A DNA stretch of 15,291 bases, from assembly GCA_020217035.1 (NCBI GenBank), contig JAIWOG010000305.1, positions 1 through 15,291 on the forward strand, given 5' to 3'. Positions 1 to 5,798 of the stretch are shown here, one piece after another. Positions within the stretch are counted from its first letter, which is position 1. Each line of letters opens with the position of its first letter. The notes beneath the pieces were generated by a model. That model ran no database searches. It was given only the letters and a program-made list of their open reading frames with translations, and had not been told where the DNA came from. This stretch comes from Magnetospirillum sp. GTDB taxonomy: Bacteria > Pseudomonadota > Alphaproteobacteria > Rhodospirillales > Magnetospirillaceae. A program made the translations under genes and the position numbers.

Positions 1-691
1 GCACCTTGGCGGTGTTCTGCCACAGGCGGGTGGCCATCATGTGCTCGGCTTCCTCGATGGTCATGCCGTCCACATGGTCGATCTTCTCGCCCATGGCGTA
101 ATCGCCCCAACGATGGCCGGATCCGGCCAGCACGTCGTCATAGGCGCCCGCGTTCAGCCCGGCGGGGATCAGCAAGGAATCGGCCGCCACCGAAGCGGGC
201 AGCTCGGGCACCACTTCTTCCGGGGCCGGGGCGTCGACGTCGCGCTTCTTCACCATCACCCAGCGCACATAATCGACGACCATCTCGCCCTTCTGGTTGG
301 CGCCGGTCGAGCGCACATAGACCACGCCGGTCTGCTTGTTGGAATTTTCCTTGAGCCCGATCACCGTGGATGTGGTGGTGATGGTGTCCCCGGCATAGAC
401 CGGCACGCCAAAACGGCCGTCGGCATAACCCAGATTGGCCACGGCGTTCAAGCTGACGTCGGGCACGGTCTTGCCGAAAGCGATGTGGAAGGCGGCCAGG
501 TCGTCCAAGGGCTGGCCGGGCATGCCGCACGACTTGGCGAATTCCACCGACGAGTTGAAGGCGAAACGCGAGCCGTAAAGGGCGGTGTAAAGCGCGGCGT
601 CGCCCGAGGTCACGGTACGCGGCGTGGCGTGGCGGATTTCCTGGCCGATGCGGAAATCCTCGAAGAAATTGCCGGAATTGGTCTTGCTCAT
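1..691 (-). CDS. mch: Mesaconyl-CoA hydratase (MaoC/hotdog family), 3' end outside window
   Basis: This enzyme hydrates mesaconyl-C1-CoA to beta-methylmalyl-CoA in the ethylmalonyl-CoA pathway (cytosolic). The 230 visible residues run from the ATG at 691 (MSKTNSGNFFEDFRIGQ) off the left edge without a stop; family members are about 340-350 residues, so roughly one third is missing. Family-typical stretches from memory are the N-terminal NFFEDFRIGQ, then ALYTALYGSRFAF, FGKTVPDVSLNAVANLGYA, GDTITTTSTVIGLKENSN and VVDYVRWVMVKKRDV. The SD-like TAAGGATC overlaps the stop codon of the upstream CitE-family gene, whose end lies only 10 bp away, so the two genes are almost certainly co-transcribed and functionally linked. 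A generic MaoC dehydratase is the alternative, but the length and internal motifs favour Mch. Confidence 0.88.
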   Translation of the reverse strand, partial: MSKTNSGNFFEDFRIGQEIRHATPRTVTSGDAALYTALYGSRFAFNSSVEFAKSCGMPGQPLDDLAAFHIAFGKTVPDVSLNAVANLGYADGRFGVPVYAGDTITTTSTVIGLKENSNKQTGVVYVRSTGANQKGEMVVDYVRWVMVKKRDVDAPAPEEVVPELPASVAADSLLIPAGLNAGAYDDVLAGSGHRWGDYAMGEKIDHVDGMTIEEAEHMMATRLWQNTAKV

Positions 692-701
692 GGGATGATC
701 C

Positions 702-1589
702 TTACTTCGAGAGGTCCGCTTCCAGACCAGCGATCTGTTCAGCCAGGGCGACCAGACGCTTGGCGTTTTCCACATGCAGGTTTTCCACCAGCTTGCCGTC
801 GACGACGACAACGCCCTGACCCTGGGCGGCAGCCTCGGCATGGGCGGCAATGATCTTCTTCGACCAGTCAACGTCCTTGACCGACGGTGCGTAGACGCGG
901 TTGGCGACATCGATGGTCTTGGGATGAATCAGGGTCTTGCCGTCGAAGCCCAGTTCCAGGCCCTGCACGCAATGGGCCTCGAAGCCGGAATCGTCGTTCA
1001 GGTCCAGATGCACGCCGTCGATGGCCGCCAGGCCATAGGCGCGGGCCGCCAGCAGGCACAGGCCCAGGCTGGTGATCATCGGCAGGCGCATGGGGGTGTG
1101 GGCGCAATGCAGGTCCTTGGCCAGGTCCGAGGTGCCCATGACGAAACCGCCCATGCGGGGGCTGGCCAGCGCGATTTCCTCGGCCCGCAGCATGCCCTTG
1201 GGGGTCTCCATCATGCACCAGATGGCCATGTCGGCCGGCGCCCCGCTGGCGTTCATGATGGTTTCCACCTGGCGCACCATGTCGGCGCTTTCCACCTTGG
1301 GGATCAAGATGCCATGCGCCCCGCAGGTGGACGCCGCCACCACGTCGGCATAGCCCCAAGGCGTGCCCAGGCCGTTGACGCGGACCAGCAACTCGCGGCC
1401 GCCATAGCCGCCGGCCTTGACCGCGTCGCACACTTGCTGGCGGGCCACGTCCTTGGCGTCGGGCGACACCGCATCCTCCAAATCCAGGATCAGGCCGTCG
1501 GCGGCCAGGCTGCGGGCCTTTTCCAAGGCACGGGCGTTGGACCCCGGCATATAAAGGACGGAACGACGAGGACGGGCGGTGGCGGCCAT
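702..1589 (-). CDS. HpcH/HpaI (CitE-like) CoA-ester lyase: malyl-CoA thioesterase or malyl/beta-methylmalyl-CoA lyase
   Basis: A 295-aa TIM-barrel enzyme of the CitE superfamily, which cleaves or hydrolyses malyl-CoA-type esters in the cytosol. Visible motifs are RSVLYMPGS near the N-terminus, DLEDAV (36-41), the substrate-binding VRVNG (69-73), IPKVE (96-100), METPKGML with the probable Mg ligand E129, and MGTSDLAKDL with the probable Mg ligand D155. It is upstream of mch with a 10-bp gap, placing it in ethylmalonyl-CoA/glyoxylate metabolism. The RSVLYMPGS...ALEKA start resembles Rhodobacter Mcl2 ((3S)-malyl-CoA thioesterase) more than Mcl1 lyase, from memory, and mcl2 also lies near mch there. 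Sequence alone does not decide between thioesterase and lyase. The ATG at 1589 follows an AAGGGA ribosome binding site. Confidence 0.85.
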   Translation of the reverse strand: MAATARPRRSVLYMPGSNARALEKARSLAADGLILDLEDAVSPDAKDVARQQVCDAVKAGGYGGRELLVRVNGLGTPWGYADVVAASTCGAHGILIPKVESADMVRQVETIMNASGAPADMAIWCMMETPKGMLRAEEIALASPRMGGFVMGTSDLAKDLHCAHTPMRLPMITSLGLCLLAARAYGLAAIDGVHLDLNDDSGFEAHCVQGLELGFDGKTLIHPKTIDVANRVYAPSVKDVDWSKKIIAAHAEAAAQGQGVVVVDGKLVENLHVENAKRLVALAEQIAGLEADLSK

Positions 1590-1624
1590 GACAGTATCCC
1601 TTGCGAAAGAAACAGGCTGGGGAA

Positions 1625-1665
1625 CCTAGCAAGTTGCGTTAAGCTAGGCAAGGTTGCAGCGCAAC
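1625..1665. promoter_or_regulatory. Two dyads in the divergent mcl-mch / pdxY intergenic region
   Basis: The 102-bp gap between the divergent CitE-family gene and pdxY holds two inverted repeats: CCTAGC (1625-1630) with GCTAGG (1643-1648), and GTTGC (1653-1657) with GCAAC (1661-1665). The first encloses AAGTTGCG, so GCAAGTTGC and GCAAGGTTGC recur about 20 bp apart as a near-direct repeat. This spacing suits a dimeric regulator bound on one DNA face. No convincing sigma-70 hexamer pair was found on either strand. The regulatory role is inference. Confidence 0.35.
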
Positions 1666-1691
1666 AATAGGTCGCCACGGGCCATGGTTTC

Positions 1692-2519
1692 ATGAAGATT
1701 CTTTCGCTGTCATCCTCTGTCGCCCATGGTCACGTGGGCAATTCGGCCCTGACCCTGCCGTTGCAGCGCCTGGGCTTCGCGGTCAGCGCCATCAACACCG
1801 TGCAGTTTTCCAACCATCCCGGACACGGAACCTTTGGCGGCGACGTCTTCGCCGCCGGGCACGTGTCCCGGGTGGTGGACGGACTGGAAGCGGCCGGTTT
1901 CCTGGGTGGCCACGACGGAGTGCTGTCGGGCTATCTGGGCGACGCGGCCAACGGCGCCAGCCTGATGCGCATGCTGGCGGCCAATCCCAGGGCGCCCTAT
2001 CTGTGCGATCCGGTGATGGGCGACGACGGACGCAGCTATGTACGGCCGGGCATCGCCGAGTTCCTGTGCGGCCCGGCTTTGGCGGCGGCAACCATCGTCA
2101 CCCCCAATCCGTTCGAGTTGGGGGTGCTGGCCGGCGCCCCGGTGAGCGGCCTCGAGCAATCCTTGGCGGCCGCCCGGACCCTGTTGCGCAAGGGGCCGCG
2201 TCTGGTGGTGGTCACCAGCCTGGAGGTGGACGGCGACATGGCCTGCGCGGCGGTGACGGACCAGGGAAGATGGTTGGTGCGCACCCCTCGACTGCCCTTC
2301 CCGCAGCCGGTCAACGGCGCCGGCGACCTGCTGGCCGGCTTGCTGCTGGCCCAACACCTGTCCGGCACCGACGCCCCGCGAACACTGTCCTTGGCCGTCT
2401 CGCGGCTGTTCGCCGTCTTGCAAGCCACATGGGAAAGCGGGGAACGGGAACTGGCCCTGGTCGCCGCGCAAGACAGGCTTGCCAATCCAGCACGGCTTTT
2501 TGCCGTGCAACAATCCTAG
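1692..2519 (+). CDS. pdxY: Pyridoxal kinase PdxY
   Basis: Phosphorylates pyridoxal (and related vitamers) to PLP in the vitamin B6 salvage pathway; a cytosolic ribokinase-fold enzyme. The 275 residues match the family length of about 280. Seen: SSVAHGHVGNSA (8-19) and TVQFSNHPGHGTFGG (36-50), both signatures of the PdxY/PdxK group; DPVMGDDG (106-113); TPNPFEL (137-143); and the anion-hole/catalytic segment NGAGD with the catalytic Asp D212. The usual GTGD is GAGD here, a tolerated variant. An upstream ATG at 1684 stops after three codons, so 1692 is the start. It is divergent from the CitE-family gene and followed 62 bp later by an exporter gene on the same strand. Confidence 0.9.
   Translation: MKILSLSSSVAHGHVGNSALTLPLQRLGFAVSAINTVQFSNHPGHGTFGGDVFAAGHVSRVVDGLEAAGFLGGHDGVLSGYLGDAANGASLMRMLAANPRAPYLCDPVMGDDGRSYVRPGIAEFLCGPALAAATIVTPNPFELGVLAGAPVSGLEQSLAAARTLLRKGPRLVVVTSLEVDGDMACAAVTDQGRWLVRTPRLPFPQPVNGAGDLLAGLLLAQHLSGTDAPRTLSLAVSRLFAVLQATWESGERELALVAAQDRLANPARLFAVQQS
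2490..2508 (+). other. 7-bp perfect hairpin inside the 3' end of pdxY
   Basis: GCACGGC (2490-2496), a T5 loop and GCCGTGC (2502-2508) form a perfect stem-loop within the last codons of pdxY, ending 11 bases before the stop. No T-tract follows, so it is not a classical intrinsic terminator. It could slow ribosomes, stabilise the 3' end or weakly attenuate transcription into the exporter gene. Confidence 0.4.
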
Positions 2520-2581
2520 GGTTGTCCGAGAAGGCGGTTTCTGGTTTCTTGGCCTCGCCAACCAGTTTGCGGAATCAAGGT

Positions 2582-3208
2582 TTGAGCGACTATCTGTTCC
2601 TGCGCGGTGTCGCCATCGGCTTCGCCATCGCCGCCCCCATCGGACCGGTGGGCCTGTTATGCATCCGCAAGGCCCTGGCCGACGGCCGCCTGGCCGCCTT
2701 CGTCGCTGGCCTTGGCGCCGCCCTGGCCGACACCTTCTTCGGCGCCGTGGTGGGCTTGGGCCTGGGGGCGGTGTCGCATTTCGTCACCGGCCACACCCTG
2801 TGGCTGAAGATCGTCGGCGGCCTGTTCATGCTGGGGCTGGGGGTTCACACCTGGCGGGCGGCGGCGGCCGGCATGGATTCCGAGACCGAACCGGGCCAGG
2901 GGCCGGGCATGGCCAAGGACTTCCTGTCAACTTTCGTCATCACCATCACCAATCCCGGCACCATCTTGGGGGTGATCGGCGTGTTCGCCGCGCTTGGCGC
3001 CTCGGTCAAGCCGCAAGACATGAAGGACCAAGCCCTGCTGATCGGCGGCATCTTCGCCGGTTCCGCCCTGTGGTGGGCGGTGCTGGCCGAACTGACCATC
3101 GCCGTCCGCGCCCGCTTCACCCCCGAACGCATGCGGCTGTTCAACCACATCTCGGGCGCCCTGCTGATGGGCTTGGGCGGGCTGACCCTGGGGTCGTTGT
3201 TCTTCTGA
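2582..3208 (+). CDS. LysE/RhtB-family amino-acid (or small solute) exporter
   Basis: A 208-aa inner-membrane protein of the LysE superfamily, which exports amino acids or related metabolites by proton coupling. The N-terminus (LFLRGVAIGFAIAAPIGPVG) is the first membrane helix with the family motif PIGPVGLLCIR. It is followed by AGLGAALADTFFG, a helix around VGGLFMLGLGVHTW, a polar loop (DSETEPGQGPG), then FVITITNPGTIL, the second hallmark, and two more helices; five or six helices are expected. There is no in-frame ATG near the start. TTG at 2582 is chosen because GGAA sits about 8 bases upstream; an in-frame TTG at 2567 would add five residues. Substrate cannot be inferred. Co-transcription with pdxY is likely but not proven. 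Confidence 0.85.
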   Translation: MSDYLFLRGVAIGFAIAAPIGPVGLLCIRKALADGRLAAFVAGLGAALADTFFGAVVGLGLGAVSHFVTGHTLWLKIVGGLFMLGLGVHTWRAAAAGMDSETEPGQGPGMAKDFLSTFVITITNPGTILGVIGVFAALGASVKPQDMKDQALLIGGIFAGSALWWAVLAELTIAVRARFTPERMRLFNHISGALLMGLGGLTLGSLFF

Positions 3209-3216
3209 TGGCGATT

Positions 3217-3290
3217 CGTCACCCCCGGACTTGATCCGGGGGTCCATCTTGGCGGCCACATGGATTGCCGGGTCAAGCCCGGCAATGACG
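3217..3290. repeat. Composite palindromic repeat: two inverted 31-bp units with CTTGA loops
   Basis: Two 31-bp units face each other across a 12-bp spacer. Unit 1 (3217-3247, plus) is CGTCA + CCCCCGG + A + CTTGA + T + CCGGGGG + TCCAT. Unit 2 (3290-3260, minus) is CGTCA + TTGCCGG + G + CTTGA + C + CCGGCAA + TCCAT. Each folds into an 8-bp or longer GC hairpin. All differences between the units are base-pair preserving (CCC/GGG against TTG/CAA, A/T against G/C). From memory this matches a palindromic repeat scattered through many alphaproteobacterial genomes. It lies between two convergent genes and probably acts as a bidirectional terminator or mRNA 3'-end stabiliser. Confidence 0.85.
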
Positions 3291-3301
3291 GCGAAAGGCC
3301 C

Positions 3302-3739
3302 TTAACGCAATTTCTTGCGCATCAGGATCTCGTCCTCGCCCGGGGTGATCAGGTCGTTCAACTCGGCCTTCTCGACGAAGCCGTTGCGGCCATAGAAATC
3401 GCGCGCCCGCTCGTTGAAGGCCGAGACGCAGACCCACAAATTGCCGCCGTTCTGACCGGCGGCCCAGGCCAGCAGCGCCGAGCCGATACCCTGGCTTTGC
3501 TTGTCGGGGACCACCGCCAGAACCTCCACATAAGGGCCGCGCAGCCAGGGCGAACGCAGGCACAACAGCCCCACCGCCCGTCCGTCTTGTTCATAGACCA
3601 TGCGCAGCAGGCCGCCATCGTCGCGCGTCAGGTAGCCGGCCAGGCCGTCGTCGGAAAAACCCAGCCGCCGCCAGGGGTCCATGTGGGCCAAAGCGTCGGC
3701 CAGGGCCGGGACTTCCTCGGAACGCAACGGGCGAATCAT
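3302..3739 (-). CDS. GNAT-family N-acetyltransferase
   Basis: A 145-aa single-domain GCN5-related acetyltransferase, cytosolic. The acetyl-CoA pyrophosphate loop is QSQGIGSALL (81-90, Q-x-x-G-x-G), preceded by the beta strand YVEVLAVVP (70-78). The C-terminal FNERARDFYGRNGF (108-121) is the usual CoA-contact helix of the fold. Acceptor substrate is unknown. The ATG at 3739 overlaps the stop of the upstream deacetylase gene by four bases (ATGA), indicating translational coupling as the last gene of the GST-fold/deacetylase/GNAT run. Confidence 0.87.
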   Translation of the reverse strand: MIRPLRSEEVPALADALAHMDPWRRLGFSDDGLAGYLTRDDGGLLRMVYEQDGRAVGLLCLRSPWLRGPYVEVLAVVPDKQSQGIGSALLAWAAGQNGGNLWVCVSAFNERARDFYGRNGFVEKAELNDLITPGEDEILMRKKLR

Positions 3740-4410
3740 CGCAACACCTCATCCAAACGCACGAATTCCACCTTTCTGCGCCGCAACTCGGCGATGATGG
3801 CGGGAAGGGCCTGGGCCGTCGCCGGGGCGCGGCCGTTGATGTGAAAGATCAGAATATCGCCCCCGCGGGTCTTTGACAGCACCCAAGTCTTCAGCCTTTC
3901 GGGGGAGAGTCCCGGCGTCGGGTCGCCCGAAGCGAAGGACCAATGCACCACCCGGTGGCCGGCGGACTCGACCGCTTCCAAGCTGGCGGCATCGTAATTG
4001 CCGGCGGGAAAACGGAAAAAACGGGGCTTGCGGCCTGTCACCTCGGTGATGACGGCGTCGGTCTCGGCCACCTGGGCGCGGACCTGCTCGGCGGACAGCT
4101 TTTCCATGTGCTGGGGGTGGTCGAAGGAATGGTTTTCCACCTCGACCAATGGCGACTTGGCCAGTTCCGCCAAGTGTTCCGCGTTGCGTCGGGCGAACAG
4201 GCCGGTGGCGAAAATGGTCACCGGCAGTTTTTCCGCCACCAGGAAATCCACCAGTTTGCGATCCAGATAAGCCGGCTTGCCGCGTCCTTCGCAGGCGTCG
4301 AAGGTCAGCGCCACCCGGGTTTCGCCGGCCGGCAGGCGCTCGATCACCTCGGCTCGCGCCGCTGGAATGGTGACAAGCGCCGCCGCCACCAGCAACAGCC
4401 GACGCAGCAT
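3736..4410 (-). CDS. Secreted polysaccharide deacetylase (NodB/CE4 family)
   Basis: A 224-aa CE4-type deacetylase, expected to remove acetyl groups from a cell-envelope or secreted polysaccharide. A signal peptide (MLRRLLLVAAALVTIPAARA) directs export. Motifs: LTFDACEG with the catalytic-base Asp D38; NHSFDHP giving metal ligands H94 and H98; RFPAGNYD (133-140), the RxPxG-like motif; and ILIFH ending in H190. The usual second, metal-binding Asp of TFDD is Ala39, with Glu41 nearby, so this is a divergent subgroup. The ATG at 4410 is chosen over longer in-frame starts because it gives a clean signal peptide and sits two bases after the stop of the GST-fold gene. It overlaps the GNAT gene by four bases. 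Substrate unknown. Confidence 0.87.
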   Translation of the reverse strand: MLRRLLLVAAALVTIPAARAEVIERLPAGETRVALTFDACEGRGKPAYLDRKLVDFLVAEKLPVTIFATGLFARRNAEHLAELAKSPLVEVENHSFDHPQHMEKLSAEQVRAQVAETDAVITEVTGRKPRFFRFPAGNYDAASLEAVESAGHRVVHWSFASGDPTPGLSPERLKTWVLSKTRGGDILIFHINGRAPATAQALPAIIAELRRRKVEFVRLDEVLR

Positions 4411-4412
4411 GC

Positions 4413-5084
4413 CTAGAAATCCAGGTCGGAATAATGCTTCGGCGGCGGAACGCCCGGCAGGTGGTCGGCCAGCAAGGCCCGGAAACTGGGACGCGACTTG
4501 ACCCGCGCATACCAATCCTTGGCGCCGGGATGACGGTCCCAGGGCACGTCGCCGATATAGTCGATGCAGGAAATCTGCGCGGCGGCGGCGACGTCGGCCA
4601 GGGTGTAGTTGGAACCCGCCAGCCAGGTGCGCCGCTCGGTCAGCCAGGCGACGTATTCCAGATGCTGGTGGATGTTGGCGAAGCCGGCGCGGATGGCCCG
4701 TGAATCGGGCGATCCCTTGACCGTGGTCAGCCGCTTGGTGACCTTTTCGTCCACCAGGTTGCGGGTGACTTCGTCGTTGAACTTGCGGTCGAACCAGCCG
4801 ACCAGCCGGCGCACCTCGGCACGCGCATCGGCCTCGGCGGGCAGCAGCGGCGGTTCGCGGTGCACTTCGTCCAGGTATTCGCAGATGGCGTTGGAATCAC
4901 CCAGAACGGTGCCGCCTTCCTCGATCAGAACCGGCAGGTCGGCGCCGGGGCTGATGGCCAGGAATTCCTCGCGACGTTCCCAGTACTTCTCGATTTCCTC
5001 GACGCATTCCAGCTTCTTTTCAGCCAGAACGATGCGGACCTTGCGAGAAAACGGGCAAAGGGGATAGTGGTAGAGCTTCCTCAT
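4413..5084 (-). CDS. Glutathione S-transferase-fold protein, probable FzlA-type cell-division factor
   Basis: A 223-aa protein with an N-terminal thioredoxin-like GST domain: CPFS (10-13), the cis-Pro segment DLPVLIE (49-55) and the gamma-glutamyl-binding-like DSNAI (63-67). An all-helical C-terminal domain follows, with YTLADVAAAAQISCID (160-175) and AKDWYARVKSRPSF (188-201). It ends in HYSDLDF. From memory the CPFSRKVR start, a Trp near position 35 and a conserved Asp-containing C-terminal tail resemble Caulobacter FzlA, a GST homologue that binds FtsZ and drives constriction; this assignment is inference. A generic glutathione transferase is the alternative. It lies downstream of ptsN (72-bp gap) and is coupled to the deacetylase gene (2-bp gap). 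Confidence 0.85.
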   Translation of the reverse strand: MRKLYHYPLCPFSRKVRIVLAEKKLECVEEIEKYWERREEFLAISPGADLPVLIEEGGTVLGDSNAICEYLDEVHREPPLLPAEADARAEVRRLVGWFDRKFNDEVTRNLVDEKVTKRLTTVKGSPDSRAIRAGFANIHQHLEYVAWLTERRTWLAGSNYTLADVAAAAQISCIDYIGDVPWDRHPGAKDWYARVKSRPSFRALLADHLPGVPPPKHYSDLDF

Positions 5085-5156
5085 GGGCTTGTTCTACCGC
5101 GTTTCGCAGCGCAAGAACAGAGGCCACGTGCCGGCAACGCACAAGCCTTGGACCCC

Positions 5157-5621
5157 CTAGGCGGCGCGGCTGGCCGGCGATTCGGTCAGCAGCGCGTAAA
5201 GCGCTTCGGGGTTGTCGGTGCCGCGCAGCTTTTCGCACACCCCCTTGTCGCGCAACAGCCGCGACACCCGGGCCAGGGCCTTCAAATGGTCGGCACCGGC
5301 GGTTTCCGGCGCCAGCAACAGGAACACCAAGTCGACCGGGTGTTCGTCGATGGACTCGAAGTTGATCGGCTTTTCCAGGCGGGCGAACAGGCCGTACAGG
5401 CGATCCAGGGTTGGCAGCTTGCCATGGGGGATGGCGATGCCGTTGCCGACACCGGTGGTGCCCAGGCGTTCGCGTTCCAGCAGCACGTCGAAGACGGCGC
5501 GTTCGTGCAAGCCGGTCAGTTCGGCGGCCTTCTTTGCCAAATCTTGCAGCGCCTGTTTCTTCGAGGTGGCGCGCAGATTGGGAATGACGGCAGCCGGAGT
5601 AATCAGGTCGGCGATGTCCAT
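5157..5621 (-). CDS. ptsN: PTS IIA-like nitrogen-regulatory protein PtsN (EIIA-Ntr)
   Basis: A 154-aa EIIA domain protein, the terminal phosphoacceptor of the nitrogen PTS (PtsP-NPr-PtsN), which regulates by protein contact rather than sugar transport. The phosphorylated His is H66 in GNGIAIPHGK. Other family segments are MDIADLITPAAVIPNL, VFDVLLERERLGTTGVG and VDLVFLLLAPE...HLKALARVSRLLRD. The ATG at 5621 is preferred: AGAGGG lies 10 bases upstream, and the longer in-frame alternative is a TTG two codons earlier. It is downstream of rpoN as in most proteobacteria, but no hpf gene intervenes. Confidence 0.93.
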   Translation of the reverse strand: MDIADLITPAAVIPNLRATSKKQALQDLAKKAAELTGLHERAVFDVLLERERLGTTGVGNGIAIPHGKLPTLDRLYGLFARLEKPINFESIDEHPVDLVFLLLAPETAGADHLKALARVSRLLRDKGVCEKLRGTDNPEALYALLTESPASRAA

Positions 5622-5683
5622 GAACAACTAACCCTCTGGTTTCAGAGCGACTTCCCAAGCCATGGTGGGTCTTGATGCCCAAG

Positions 5684-5711
5684 GGACCGGCGAAGCCTGT
5701 TCGCGGGGTCC
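5684..5711 (-). other. Hairpin in the rpoN-ptsN intergenic region (ptsN leader)
   Basis: GGACC (5684-5688) and GCGAA (5690-5694) pair with TTCGC (5700-5704) and GGTCC (5707-5711) around a GCCTG loop, with a 1/2-nt internal loop: ten base pairs in all. On the minus strand no T-tract follows, so it is more likely a leader structure or processing site than an intrinsic terminator. Confidence 0.4.
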
Positions 5712-5757
5712 ACCCTTTCCTAGCCCCTTTCCCCGGGGCCGCTTCAGGAAGCGCCGG

Positions 5758-5786
5758 ACCTTAATTCCGTGTCACTTCCAAGTCAA
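5758..5786 (-). promoter_or_regulatory. Candidate sigma-70 promoter for ptsN
   Basis: On the minus strand TTGACT (5786-5781, 5/6 to consensus) is followed by a 17-bp spacer and TAAGGT (5763-5758, only 3/6). It lies just after the rpoN stop, leaving a leader of about 130 nt before ptsN. The -35 and spacing are good and the -10 is weak. Confidence 0.35.
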
Positions 5787-5798
5787 GCTTTCTGGGGT

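Noticed and set aside
41..1670. Long plus-strand open frames opposite mch and the CitE-family gene
   Set aside because: They mirror confidently identified minus-strand genes and have His/Gly/Gln-rich shadow composition.
2003..2581. N-terminal extension of the exporter frame through pdxY
   Set aside because: The in-frame stretch overlaps pdxY in another frame and encodes Arg/Gly-rich nonsense before the first membrane helix; TTG 2582 with an SD is a better start.
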